Assembly (NCBI GenBank): GCA_029339505.1
Contig: JAQISU010000210.1
Coordinates: 9,965,501-10,029,500 of the forward strand
Reading direction: 5' to 3'
Length of the DNA: 64,000 nucleotides
Origin: Unio delphinus
Lineage: Eukaryota; Mollusca; Bivalvia; Unionida; Unionidae
Below, piece after piece: positions 40,275 through 47,940 of the stretch. The translations under genes and the position numbers were made by a program. Below the pieces are notes generated by a model. That model worked only from the letters and a program-made list of their open reading frames with translations. It was not told the DNA's origin and searched no databases. Within the stretch, counting starts at the first letter, position 1; the number at the start of each line of letters is the position of its first letter.

Positions 40275-41381
40275 ATGGTAGGAGAATCATTAACAACGAG
40301 ATTAGCTAGAGAAAGACTTGAAGCTCTTAAGAAAATATTACCCCTTCGTGATAGAATCCGCGAAAAACTTCAACAACGGCAATTATTTCAGACTGACTTC
40401 ACAGAGGATACAGAACAACTCTTCAAACCTATTGTTAGTGCAACTGAGGGTGTGAAAACAGCAATTTCTAAACAAGAAAGCGCGCAAAAAGAGTCCTTTC
40501 TCCCTGTGTTAGAGAAAATATCAAAACGAACTAAGCAATCAAAAAAATCATTAAAAACACTTCCTGGTGATATAATAACTACTGCAAGACGACAAGAAGA
40601 ACAACAACGAGAACTTCAGGAAGAAATTGAACGATTAGGTGATGTTGATATTTCCTCACTAGAAATGCAAGCATTTCCACCTGAAGAATTTCAAGAACAA
40701 CAACAACAAGAAGAAGAAGAAGAAGAGGGAGCTGTTTCAAAGGGGGATTATTCTCCTGAAAATATATTTACAGTTGATGCGTTAAATACAATCAGAAATA
40801 TCCCAACACTTGCTGGATTAGCTAAATTTACCAAAGACAACGTTAAAAAAGCGAAGAGAGTTAATTATTTAAAAGACGACACGGCTAAGGATTTTGTAAA
40901 GGGTTCAGAAGTTTGGGCAAATAAGGTGTTTTTAGCAAACAAGAGGAAAAACAAAATCACAAAAGAAATAAAATCTGATTATGACCAATTTCTAGCTATG
41001 GTAAAGGGGATCACAGTACCACCACCAGTATACACAGCAGACCCAATCCCTGATGAAATACAAATAATGGCAGAGGCTGATTCTAAGAAGGGTGCAACTG
41101 GTACAACTAAAAAAAAGGGTAGTGGTTTAGTTGGTAAAAATCCTATAGATTTTCACGCTAGTGTAACATGTCCTGGTAATATTCTCGGTGATATATCCCG
41201 ATTAGAAGTACTTGTAGGAGGAAAACGAGCCGGGAATAACTCACTGGAAATAATCAATGAAGCAGCTGATATCTGTAGGAGATTATTTCAAGGTGGTATC
41301 ATGGATATTGCAACATATAGAGATTTCATTGAGGAGTTAGCCGAAAATTCTTCGAATTTCTACGGTTATCATAGTGACTAA
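40275..41381 (+). CDS. Virion-associated coiled-coil protein, unknown function
   Basis: 368 residues from ATG 40275; an in-frame TTG at 40248 was rejected. It has an N-terminal basic helical region, a long Q/E-rich coiled coil (residues about 80-160, with poly-Q/E), then a conserved-looking C-terminal domain: NPIDFHASVTCPGNILGDIS, LEVLVGGKRAGNNS and ADICRRLFQGGIM. The latter segment recurs in Maverick/adintovirus proteins. LVGG|K fits an adenain site, (M/I/L)xGG|x. It may be a precursor scaffold or core protein. The two ends of the coding sequence carry hairpins (41343-41360). Confidence 0.7.
   Translation: MVGESLTTRLARERLEALKKILPLRDRIREKLQQRQLFQTDFTEDTEQLFKPIVSATEGVKTAISKQESAQKESFLPVLEKISKRTKQSKKSLKTLPGDIITTARRQEEQQRELQEEIERLGDVDISSLEMQAFPPEEFQEQQQQEEEEEEGAVSKGDYSPENIFTVDALNTIRNIPTLAGLAKFTKDNVKKAKRVNYLKDDTAKDFVKGSEVWANKVFLANKRKNKITKEIKSDYDQFLAMVKGITVPPPVYTADPIPDEIQIMAEADSKKGATGTTKKKGSGLVGKNPIDFHASVTCPGNILGDISRLEVLVGGKRAGNNSLEIINEAADICRRLFQGGIMDIATYRDFIEELAENSSNFYGYHSD
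41343..41360. repeat. Hairpin GAAAATTCTTCGAATTTC at a gene 3' end
   Basis: It encodes ENSSNF seven codons before the stop. Confidence 0.75.
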
Positions 41382-41389
41382 TGTCACTG

Positions 41390-41406
41390 GAAATCCTACG
41401 GATTTT
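41390..41406. repeat. Hairpin GAAATCCTACGGATTTT between genes
   Basis: Stem of seven pairs (last pair G-T), three-base loop, 8 bases after the upstream stop. Confidence 0.75.
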
Positions 41407-41436
41407 GCGATTAGATAAATAGCAATTGAATAGAGA

Positions 41437-41937
41437 ATGATCATACACTACAACCATGATAAACCAACTAACGTCTACGTGGTAAACTCACGATTACCAA
41501 AATACCGAGTATACTATGGAGATGGTCTCGGTAATACTATAATGGGATTATTTTCAAGAATGGCTCCAAAAGTAGCTCCATTTGCAAAACAGGCAGCAAT
41601 GAAAGCAATTGATGTTATCCGAGATAAGGGTATTAACACTGTTGGTGATCTTGCTAGTAAGGCATTTTCAGCCGCTAAGGATAAACTAACAGCGCTAGTT
41701 CGACGACGAAATTCTTCGAATTTCCAATCAAAACCTGGAAATGCTAGCATTTCTGGAATGACTTCACTACCATCTACTGCAGTAATGCCTACACAGGTTA
41801 GTAAAATAATAAATAACGCCGTGGATAAAAAACTACAATCATTAATGACTAACGCCCAGGATAACATAACAGCAAATATGATAGCAGGAAGTGGGCTTTC
41901 GGGAAGTGGTTTTAAGAAGATTCGCCGGAAACGTTAG
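41437..41937 (+). CDS. Putative pVI-like membrane-active/core protein
   Basis: 166 residues. After a short N-terminus it reads YYGDGLGNTIMGLFSRMAPK and a run of amphipathic helix (VAPFAKQAAMKAIDVI), like the lytic segment of adenovirus pVI. It ends in GSGFKKIRRKR, a likely nuclear-localisation or DNA-binding tail. The stretches IAGS|G and LSGS|G fit adenain sites, (M/I/L)xGx|G, so the tail may be clipped in the capsid. The Ser/Asn-rich linker RRNSSNF...PGNASISG is made of two hairpin units. Function is inferred from composition and place. Confidence 0.6.
   Translation: MIIHYNHDKPTNVYVVNSRLPKYRVYYGDGLGNTIMGLFSRMAPKVAPFAKQAAMKAIDVIRDKGINTVGDLASKAFSAAKDKLTALVRRRNSSNFQSKPGNASISGMTSLPSTAVMPTQVSKIINNAVDKKLQSLMTNAQDNITANMIAGSGLSGSGFKKIRRKR
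41708..41753. repeat. Two hairpins in tandem inside the pVI-like gene
   Basis: GAAATTCTTCGAATTTC (41708-41724) and GAAATGCTAGCATTTC (41738-41753), 13 bases apart, make up the linker of the encoded protein. Confidence 0.85.
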
Positions 41938-42169
41938 AAATATTTATTTGAACAGGATTTCCAATTATGATAGTTATTGTAGAAATGCTAGCATTAGAAA
42001 TATTTGTGTCAGAATCACTTGTGATTCTATTTATTTGAATAGGATGCTCAGTTGTTATGGTTATTGTAGAAATACTAGCATTAGAAATATTTGTGTCAGA
42101 ATCACTTGTATCAGAATCACTTTTGATTCTACTTACGTTATCTTCATTATCAGATATTTTCATCATCAT
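41912..42169 (-). CDS. Doubtful antisense ORF over a duplicated hairpin-rich segment
   Basis: 85 codons, acidic Ser/Asp/Asn/Ile-rich and internally duplicated (SDSDTNISNASISTITI twice). The DNA beneath is a tandem repeat of about 80 bases that includes AATGCTAGCATT (41984-41995) and AGAATCACTTGTGATTCT (42011-42028). The open frame may be a by-product of the repeat. It overlaps the 3' end of the plus-strand gene. Confidence 0.25.
   Translation of the reverse strand: MMMKISDNEDNVSRIKSDSDTSDSDTNISNASISTITITTEHPIQINRITSDSDTNISNASISTITIIIGNPVQINISNVSGESS
42011..42028. repeat. Hairpin AGAATCACTTGTGATTCT
   Basis: Stem of eight pairs, two-base loop, in the duplicated intergenic segment. A diverged copy follows at about 42101-42131. 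Confidence 0.8.
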
Positions 42170-42179
42170 TATTAAAATA

Positions 42180-42587
42180 CACCCAACTAAATAATTATTT
42201 TTATATTATAAAATATTTATAATTTGCTAATTTTGTTAGATTTTTTACTTTTTTTACTCATTTTTCTAGTGTTTTTACTCATTTTTCTAGTGTTTTTATG
42301 CAATTCATCGACAAAATTTCATGAAAATCGAGGATGAAACCCCCAGGAATTCATTTAGAGAAAATCGATTTTGATCAGATTTTTTTATCCTGTGAGGCTA
42401 AAAATATGTTGTTTCATCGAATTTTCGATGTTTTTTTTATTGATTTTGTATTGTTTTTTGGCTAATCCGTCGACATAATTTCATGAAAATCGATTTTCTC
42501 TAAATGAATTCCTTGGGTTTTCAATTCAAAATTCCTTCAGAATTCTTTCAGAATTTTTGATTTAGACCATCGGATATATAATAAAAA
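42180..42587. promoter_or_regulatory. Non-coding leader of the capsid gene with a 28-bp inverted repeat
   Basis: Contains perfect arms 42345-42372 and 42486-42513 (AGGAATTCATTTAGAG followed by AAAATCGATTTT), repeated TTTTTCTAGTGTTTTTA words near 42258-42297 and CATGAAAATCGA twice. It ends with GGATATATAATAAAAA directly before the capsid ATG. It is probably the late-gene control region. Confidence 0.6.
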
Positions 42588-44033
42588 ATGTTCAAACAGA
42601 ACCCTGATGTTGCATTTGACATGGAAGCCCCAGTGCTTAAAGATACTTCTGTACGTGATTATCAATTTTTTGCTTATCACGCAGTACAACCTAATCTTCG
42701 AGGAAGAATTGAACTTCAGGTTCATGATACCAGTAAATACTTTTTACCCGCTGAAGCTTTTATTGAAGTCGAAGGTGAACTCGTAACAGATGTTGTAGCT
42801 AATACACCATATGCAGATAATATCCAAGTTGGTTTTGTCAATAATGGTATCATGGCATTATTTGAAAGCGCAAGATATCTCATTGATGGAAAAGAAATCG
42901 AATCTATTGAACGTGAAGTTGATGTAGCAACAACAATACTAGGGCTAGCAAGATACTCTGACGATTATACAAGATCGGCTGGTCCATCTATGATGTTCAC
43001 AAAAGATATTACTAATAACGCTAATAGTAATCCTTATCTAGTAAGGCAACCAAGGGATCGTGCTGCTAATCCTGTTAATTTTATTGCTGGTGCTGCTGGT
43101 GGTATCGAGAATATGATTATAAATACTAATCCTGAATATAACCTAGGATTTGCAACACGATTAGCAACATTACAAGGAAATCGCAGACATTTTTCATGTG
43201 CTATTCCACTCCATCATATATTTGGATTTTGTAGAAACGTCAGAAAAGTTATTTATGGAGTAAAGCATACTGTAGCACTAGTGAGAAAGGGTAATGATAA
43301 TAATGCAATCTGGAGCGCTGTTGGCGTTGCCGATGGTAAAGTAATTTTAACAAAACTATCACTATGGATGCCAGTGTTGACTCCATCATTGTCAGTAGAA
43401 CCGCGGTTGCTATCATTTATGGATCAAGGGGGGAAGAGATTATTAAGCTGGTTGACAACGTCCACAGATACCATGGATTCTAATATTGATGGTACATTTA
43501 CATGGCATTTGGCAGCACGACAGGGTGTTTCAGCTCCACGGCATATATTTGTTGCTCTACAGGATATTACGAGATTAAACAATCAAGAAAGAAGTCATAT
43601 GATATTTGATCAACTTGGGTGTAGTGAAGTCTCGCTGAAAATAAACGGACAACAAGAACCAGCAGAGGATATACAACTTAACTATGAAACCAATCATATT
43701 GCACGAGTTTATCATCGATTGCTATCATTTATGGGACGTGATCAAAATGTAGATACTGGTCTACAAATATCACAATTGGATTTTAAAGGTCTGTATCCGA
43801 TTTATTACTTTTCCCTAGAACATCTTGACTTAATGAAACAGTCCGTAGTTGATATACACTTCCGAGCTCGTGTACATCCTGATGTTCACCCTGCTGCTCC
43901 TCCTCCTGGTGCTGTTGCTGGTGATGTTGTTAATTACAGAGCAGTTGCTGTTATTCTTAGTGATAAATCAATGATACTCGAAGGTGTTGGTGGACGAATG
44001 AGACTAGTAGATGCACCAGTGGAAAATCTGTAA
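42588..44033 (+). CDS. Major capsid protein (double jelly-roll type)
   Basis: 481 residues. The N-terminal sequence (DVAFDMEAPVLKDTSVRDYQ; AYHAVQPNLRGRIEL; YFLPAEAFIEVEGEL; SARYLIDGKEIESIE) and later CAIPLHHIFGFC match the layout of capsid proteins in invertebrate Maverick/adintovirus elements, which form two jelly-rolls per chain and trimerise into hexons. The loop HPAAPPPGAVAGD near the C-terminus looks surface-exposed. It is the first gene of the capsid cluster: MCP, core protein, protease, fibre-like protein, membrane protein, penton. It is intact. The fold is inferred from family resemblance, not modelled. Confidence 0.85.
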   Translation: MFKQNPDVAFDMEAPVLKDTSVRDYQFFAYHAVQPNLRGRIELQVHDTSKYFLPAEAFIEVEGELVTDVVANTPYADNIQVGFVNNGIMALFESARYLIDGKEIESIEREVDVATTILGLARYSDDYTRSAGPSMMFTKDITNNANSNPYLVRQPRDRAANPVNFIAGAAGGIENMIINTNPEYNLGFATRLATLQGNRRHFSCAIPLHHIFGFCRNVRKVIYGVKHTVALVRKGNDNNAIWSAVGVADGKVILTKLSLWMPVLTPSLSVEPRLLSFMDQGGKRLLSWLTTSTDTMDSNIDGTFTWHLAARQGVSAPRHIFVALQDITRLNNQERSHMIFDQLGCSEVSLKINGQQEPAEDIQLNYETNHIARVYHRLLSFMGRDQNVDTGLQISQLDFKGLYPIYYFSLEHLDLMKQSVVDIHFRARVHPDVHPAAPPPGAVAGDVVNYRAVAVILSDKSMILEGVGGRMRLVDAPVENL

Positions 44034-44096
44034 AATTTTCTTAATCCAAAATTCTTTAAAAATGACTCGCGATTTAGAATCAATCTATTTTGTATA

Positions 44097-44558
44097 ATGT
44101 CGTATAGTAATATCAATGTTACGTTGACACCTGGTCAAATAAAAAAATTACAATCCAAATCAGCTAAGCAATGTGGAACCACAATAACGCTGAAACCTAA
44201 TCAAATGAATGGCGGAGGGAATAAACTATCGCTGACGAAAACTCAAACTAATCATTTTAATAAAGCACTGAAAGAAAAAAAAGGAGTTCAGGTTACTCTT
44301 TCTACGAGCGCGATTAAAAACATGGAAAAGACTGGTGGTATATTCCCGTTGTTAGGGTTGATTCCAGGGTTGATTGCCGCAGCAGCCCCAGCGGTAGCGA
44401 AGGCAGCAGCATTAGGAGCTATTGGTACCGCAGCAGGAATGGCATTGAAAAAGGCAACTGGAAAAGGGTATAAAAAAAAAGGAAAGGGTCTAAGACTACC
44501 AGGAACGCCGAGTTCATGGTACAGCGGAAAGGGTCTTCGAATTCCAGGAACGATATAG
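44097..44558 (+). CDS. Adenovirus pX/core-like basic protein
   Basis: 153 residues. N-terminal LTPGQIKKLQSKSAKQCGTT and LTKTQTNHFNKALKEKKGVQ are repeats typical of Maverick core proteins. A hydrophobic stretch (GIFPLLGLIPGLIAAAAPAV, about residues 82-118) is followed by a lysine-rich tail (GYKKKGKGLRLPG) with two LPGT/IPGT motifs. MNGG|G fits both adenain consensus forms and would release the N-terminal part. It probably condenses DNA or disrupts membrane after maturation. Its last 43 bases overlap the long protease ORF, but the likely protease ATG comes after its stop. Confidence 0.75.
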   Translation: MSYSNINVTLTPGQIKKLQSKSAKQCGTTITLKPNQMNGGGNKLSLTKTQTNHFNKALKEKKGVQVTLSTSAIKNMEKTGGIFPLLGLIPGLIAAAAPAVAKAAALGAIGTAAGMALKKATGKGYKKKGKGLRLPGTPSSWYSGKGLRIPGTI

Positions 44559-44569
44559 TTCAGGAACCG

Positions 44570-44983
44570 ATGGTTCCCATGTCCAATTTTGATTTAATTG
44601 ATACCGCTAAAAAATTAAAAATAAAAAATTTCAGAGGGGTTTTTATGAGAGATCAGTTACCGGCACAACCAAATGATGTTGAAACCGGTATTATTAATTT
44701 AGATAACAGCTCCGGACCTGGAACTCACTGGGTTTGTTACGCAATTGATCCACGTGGGATTATTTATTTTGACTCATATGGATTAGCGCCGCCGAAAGAA
44801 TTTATGCGTTATATAAAAGATTTTCCAATGAAGACTTGGTATTCTACGTTACCAACACAAACAATGCTTGATCCACCAATATGTGGTAATGAAGTATTAA
44901 ACGTACTTGATGCTATATCCAAAAGATTTTCGAAACCACCTCATATAGTAGTAAATGAGTATACTAGCGGCAAATCTCCTTAA
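44570..44983 (+). CDS. Adenain-like cysteine protease
   Basis: 137 residues from ATG 44570. This start was chosen over an in-frame ATG at 44516 because it follows the upstream stop by 11 bases and the extra 18 residues are low-complexity; 44579 is also possible. The catalytic set matches C5 family proteases: GTHWVCY (His53), YFDSYG (Asp68), Gln97 as oxyanion residue and ICGNEVL (Cys105). It processes capsid and core precursors in adenoviruses and Polintons. It is shorter than adenovirus adenain (about 200 residues), as in other Polintons. Confidence 0.92.
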   Translation: MVPMSNFDLIDTAKKLKIKNFRGVFMRDQLPAQPNDVETGIINLDNSSGPGTHWVCYAIDPRGIIYFDSYGLAPPKEFMRYIKDFPMKTWYSTLPTQTMLDPPICGNEVLNVLDAISKRFSKPPHIVVNEYTSGKSP

Positions 44984-44998
44984 AAATCTTTAGATTGA

Positions 44999-45013
44999 AA
45001 ATCCATCGGATTT
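44999..45013. repeat. Hairpin AAATCCATCGGATTT between genes
   Basis: Stem of six pairs, three-base loop. It lies between the protease stop and the next start. Confidence 0.75.
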
Positions 45014-45038
45014 AAATGATAAAAAGATTTCTATAATA

Positions 45039-46070
45039 ATGATTGATATTTGGGGACGACCTTTATCATCGCTGAAGAAACCTGATAGTGGAGTTGAAAC
45101 CATTGATAACAAGGATATTAAAAAACTAATCGAAGATGAAATATCCGAAATATTAAACCTAGCAAATGTTGATCCTGGTGAAATAGTTGTATTTCAAGAT
45201 CGTCAGGGTAAATTGAAAAGTAGTAATATCTCTCTTAATGATATTTTGGTTAAACAACGAGACGCAGCAGAGGATACTATCGCGTTATTTTCTGATGAGG
45301 GTAAACTCAAACCAGGTGTACTTGTTTCAACAATTACGGATAAATTAGCAACATATGATAACACAGTAAATTCATTGAAATCGCTTAATGATAAGTATGA
45401 TGATCATATAATTGTATTTGACCAGTTTACTGCATTACAAAGAAATATAGTTGACAAAATTGATAAACCCCTGCTAGAATTTTTTGGAAATCCACCAGTG
45501 ACCACACCAAAACTCACCGTAATAAAAGATTCTATGTTAGAACTAGCAACTCTTCAATCTGAATATGAAAAACACACGAAACTATTTATAACGTTTCGTA
45601 AAAACCTCATGGAAAAGTTTATTGGGAGCCAATTTGATAAAATTGAAATAACACTTCCCGATATTAAAAAATCCATCGATGAACTTAAAACATTCAACAA
45701 CGCAATAAGGGATGATGCAATGAGAATGATAAACGTTGTTGAAAAAGTAAAAATTCCTCATAATAAATCTATCGTCAACAACGTAGTACACACGATTCAA
45801 CACGGATCATTTATATGGACTCCCACAAACAACATCTTAAACATAACCGCAGCAGTCAAGGGTATTTATCGATTAACAATAGTATCACCGAATCAGTTTG
45901 ATATATCATCGTCGAGTTCATCTGGAGTCAATAATACGGTATCAACGATCATCGACAAGGATACAACTGAACAATTCACGATAATAAATACCATAGATAG
46001 AAATCTAGTCAGGGTTTCAGTAACGTGGTACGTAGAATTCGTAGTGGATTTAAGTAAACAATTAAATTGA
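45039..46070 (+). CDS. Fibre-like coiled-coil protein, unknown
   Basis: 343 residues, long helical and heptad-rich from about residue 85 to 250 (TDKLATYDNTVNSLKSLNDK; QSEYEKHTKLFITFRKNLME). It ends in a beta-rich segment of about 90 residues (HTIQHGSFIWTPTNNILNIT; VRVSVTWYVEFVVDL). A stalk with a globular end would suit a trimeric fibre or spike, and its place between protease and penton-like genes supports a virion part. The family was not recognised. Confidence 0.6.
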   Translation: MIDIWGRPLSSLKKPDSGVETIDNKDIKKLIEDEISEILNLANVDPGEIVVFQDRQGKLKSSNISLNDILVKQRDAAEDTIALFSDEGKLKPGVLVSTITDKLATYDNTVNSLKSLNDKYDDHIIVFDQFTALQRNIVDKIDKPLLEFFGNPPVTTPKLTVIKDSMLELATLQSEYEKHTKLFITFRKNLMEKFIGSQFDKIEITLPDIKKSIDELKTFNNAIRDDAMRMINVVEKVKIPHNKSIVNNVVHTIQHGSFIWTPTNNILNITAAVKGIYRLTIVSPNQFDISSSSSSGVNNTVSTIIDKDTTEQFTIINTIDRNLVRVSVTWYVEFVVDLSKQLN

Positions 46071-46093
46071 TTTAAAAATTCTTTCACGATTCA

Positions 46094-46110
46094 AAATTAC
46101 AAAGTAATTT
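46094..46110. repeat. Hairpin AAATTACAAAGTAATTT between genes
   Basis: Stem of seven pairs, three-base loop, 24 bases after the upstream stop. Confidence 0.75.
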
Positions 46111-46142
46111 GTAATTGAAAATGCTAACGCTTTTAAAATAAA

Positions 46143-46700
46143 ATGACTCCATCATCGAATCAGTATCGCTATGATCAAGTCAAAGAGTTTCAAACTAAAC
46201 TCAGTTCTCTCTGTGAAGAATATCAAATAAAAATCAAAAAATACAAACGAAGAATAACCACAGTTGATATCACCGTGTACTCGGTGTCAGGAGTAATCAC
46301 TGCTGCTGGAATAATACTATCTTCGGTTACAATGATTGCTCCGGTCGTAGTTCCAATCGCTATTTCCGCAGTGGCTACAATTGCTGGTATATTAACTGGG
46401 ATCACAAAAAAACTATCATCGTGTAGCCAGAGTAAACTACATGATTATTTAATTAAATATCATATTGCATCTGCCGGTTACTCGCAATTATCCTCGTTGA
46501 TATCATCGTCGTTGGATGACACAACAATATCAGATAGCGAATTTTCAACTATGGCTCAATTGTATAAATCAACAATGCTGAAATTAGAGCAGAATAATAA
46601 TAATAATGTTGTCGCAAGAACTACTTCAACAAATAGTAACAAATACAACACCGGTGAAAACAAGCACGATATCAATAACCTCAACACGTCCCGAATTTAG
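46143..46700 (+). CDS. Two-helix membrane protein
   Basis: 185 residues. After a basic amphipathic N-terminus come two adjacent hydrophobic segments (about residues 40-85, GVITAAGIILSSVTMIAPVV and VPIAISAVATIAGI). A conserved-looking soluble part follows (KLHDYLIKYHIASAG, SLDDTTISDSEFSTM), then a polar tail. Proteins of this layout recur in Maverick-type elements of invertebrates. It is a likely virion or host-membrane component. Its 3' end overlaps the next gene by 95 bases in another frame. Confidence 0.65.
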   Translation: MTPSSNQYRYDQVKEFQTKLSSLCEEYQIKIKKYKRRITTVDITVYSVSGVITAAGIILSSVTMIAPVVVPIAISAVATIAGILTGITKKLSSCSQSKLHDYLIKYHIASAGYSQLSSLISSSLDDTTISDSEFSTMAQLYKSTMLKLEQNNNNNVVARTTSTNSNKYNTGENKHDINNLNTSRI

Positions 46701-47940
46701 TGTTAATTTTCCAATTCCTGTTCCCGTGAGCGAGATCGCACTAGCAAAACTACGAGTGTATCATAGCTGGCCTAATATTAGATCGGTAGCATTTGGTGGT
46801 CAACAACCGAATAATTCCTTGGTATTTGCAAACAAGAATCGTGAAGACGGAACACCAGATTGGCAGGTTGTTTCTATACCAACTGGGTCATATCAAATCG
46901 AACAGATCAACGCTGAATTTCAACGAAGAATAAAATCTCTCACTGGAAAAGAATCAAAAATCGCTATAACAGTTCATGAACCAACACTATCATCTGCTAT
47001 CGAGATAAATACAGAAGGATACGTTGTAGATATTTATCAGAGTTCTATAAGATCAGTGTTAGGATGGCCTGAATTACCACCGGATAACTCGCGAGAAAAT
47101 TCGAAGGATTTTCCACCCGAACCTAAGAAATCCGATTATATCACCAACAAAATAAAACCCGTCAATGAAGCCAAAAATTATCAAGATTATACCCCCGATA
47201 AGTTCATAAATAAAAAAGTTTTTCATTCAATCTACCTCCCTCTCATCAACGGAAATTTCACAGTAATGAATAATGATTTTTCACGACTGCTAATATCTAT
47301 TAAATCCGGCTCTCTCACCAAGGATGAATTTATCAACGTCGTAGAAACGGGTAATAAAATCATCGACGATATGAAAATATTTCACTCGATAATTATTCAA
47401 GAAGTATTAAATGAAGAGATATTACATGATAAGTTTGCGGATCTATACAATATTAATAAAACGGAGATTAAAGATTTTAAAATCCCTGGATATAACCCGG
47501 ATAAACTAAAGAAACAACTTGACGATGCTATTGATATTGGGTTCAAAAGAATCCACGATAATTGGAAAAAATCGAAGAATCCCCCAGCAAATATTCTGAA
47601 ATTTAATAATGATCCAGAAGGCGGCGGTAGACATATTGCTCCGAATAATGTGAATATTTCAACGGTGATTGCGCTCAATTTAGTATGTGATGTTATCGAA
47701 GGAAATTATCAAATAAATCTCGAACAATCAAATCAAGCTCAGCAAGGATATATTTTATATTCATTTGCACCAACGGCTCCTCCAGGATTTCTAATTATTG
47801 AAGACCCAACTAATCTAGTCTATATGCGATGTCATAATAATTTGTTAACGAGAATTAATTTCAAACTCACTGACCAATCTAATAATCTGATTGATTTACG
47901 AGGTGAGGTTTTACAAATTAGTTTGTTTGTGAAATCTTAA
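46606..47940 (+). CDS. Penton/minor-capsid-like protein with internal insertion
   Basis: 444 residues. N-terminal part (about 1-160: FSVNFPIPVPVSEIALAKLR, PTGSYQIEQINAEFQ) and C-terminal part (about 340-444: QQGYILYSFAPTAPPGFLII, INFKLTDQSNNLIDLRGE) resemble the beta-rich minor capsid proteins found in Polintons. The middle (about 165-335) is a charged helical insertion. The gene stops at 47940, one base before the right TIR, so the element has no spare DNA at this end. The coding hairpin at 47095-47113 (NSKDF) sits in the insertion. Confidence 0.75.
   Translation: MLSQELLQQIVTNTTPVKTSTISITSTRPEFSVNFPIPVPVSEIALAKLRVYHSWPNIRSVAFGGQQPNNSLVFANKNREDGTPDWQVVSIPTGSYQIEQINAEFQRRIKSLTGKESKIAITVHEPTLSSAIEINTEGYVVDIYQSSIRSVLGWPELPPDNSRENSKDFPPEPKKSDYITNKIKPVNEAKNYQDYTPDKFINKKVFHSIYLPLINGNFTVMNNDFSRLLISIKSGSLTKDEFINVVETGNKIIDDMKIFHSIIIQEVLNEEILHDKFADLYNINKTEIKDFKIPGYNPDKLKKQLDDAIDIGFKRIHDNWKKSKNPPANILKFNNDPEGGGRHIAPNNVNISTVIALNLVCDVIEGNYQINLEQSNQAQQGYILYSFAPTAPPGFLIIEDPTNLVYMRCHNNLLTRINFKLTDQSNNLIDLRGEVLQISLFVKS
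47095..47113. repeat. Hairpin GAAAATTCGAAGGATTTTC inside the penton-like gene
   Basis: Stem of eight pairs with one T-G wobble, three-base loop. Confidence 0.7.

Noticed and set aside
44471..44558. Third frameshift site (A AAA AAA) joining core protein to protease
   Set aside because: The -1 frame is open, but an ATG for the protease follows the core stop by 11 bases and the would-be linker is low-complexity. Ordinary initiation is simpler.
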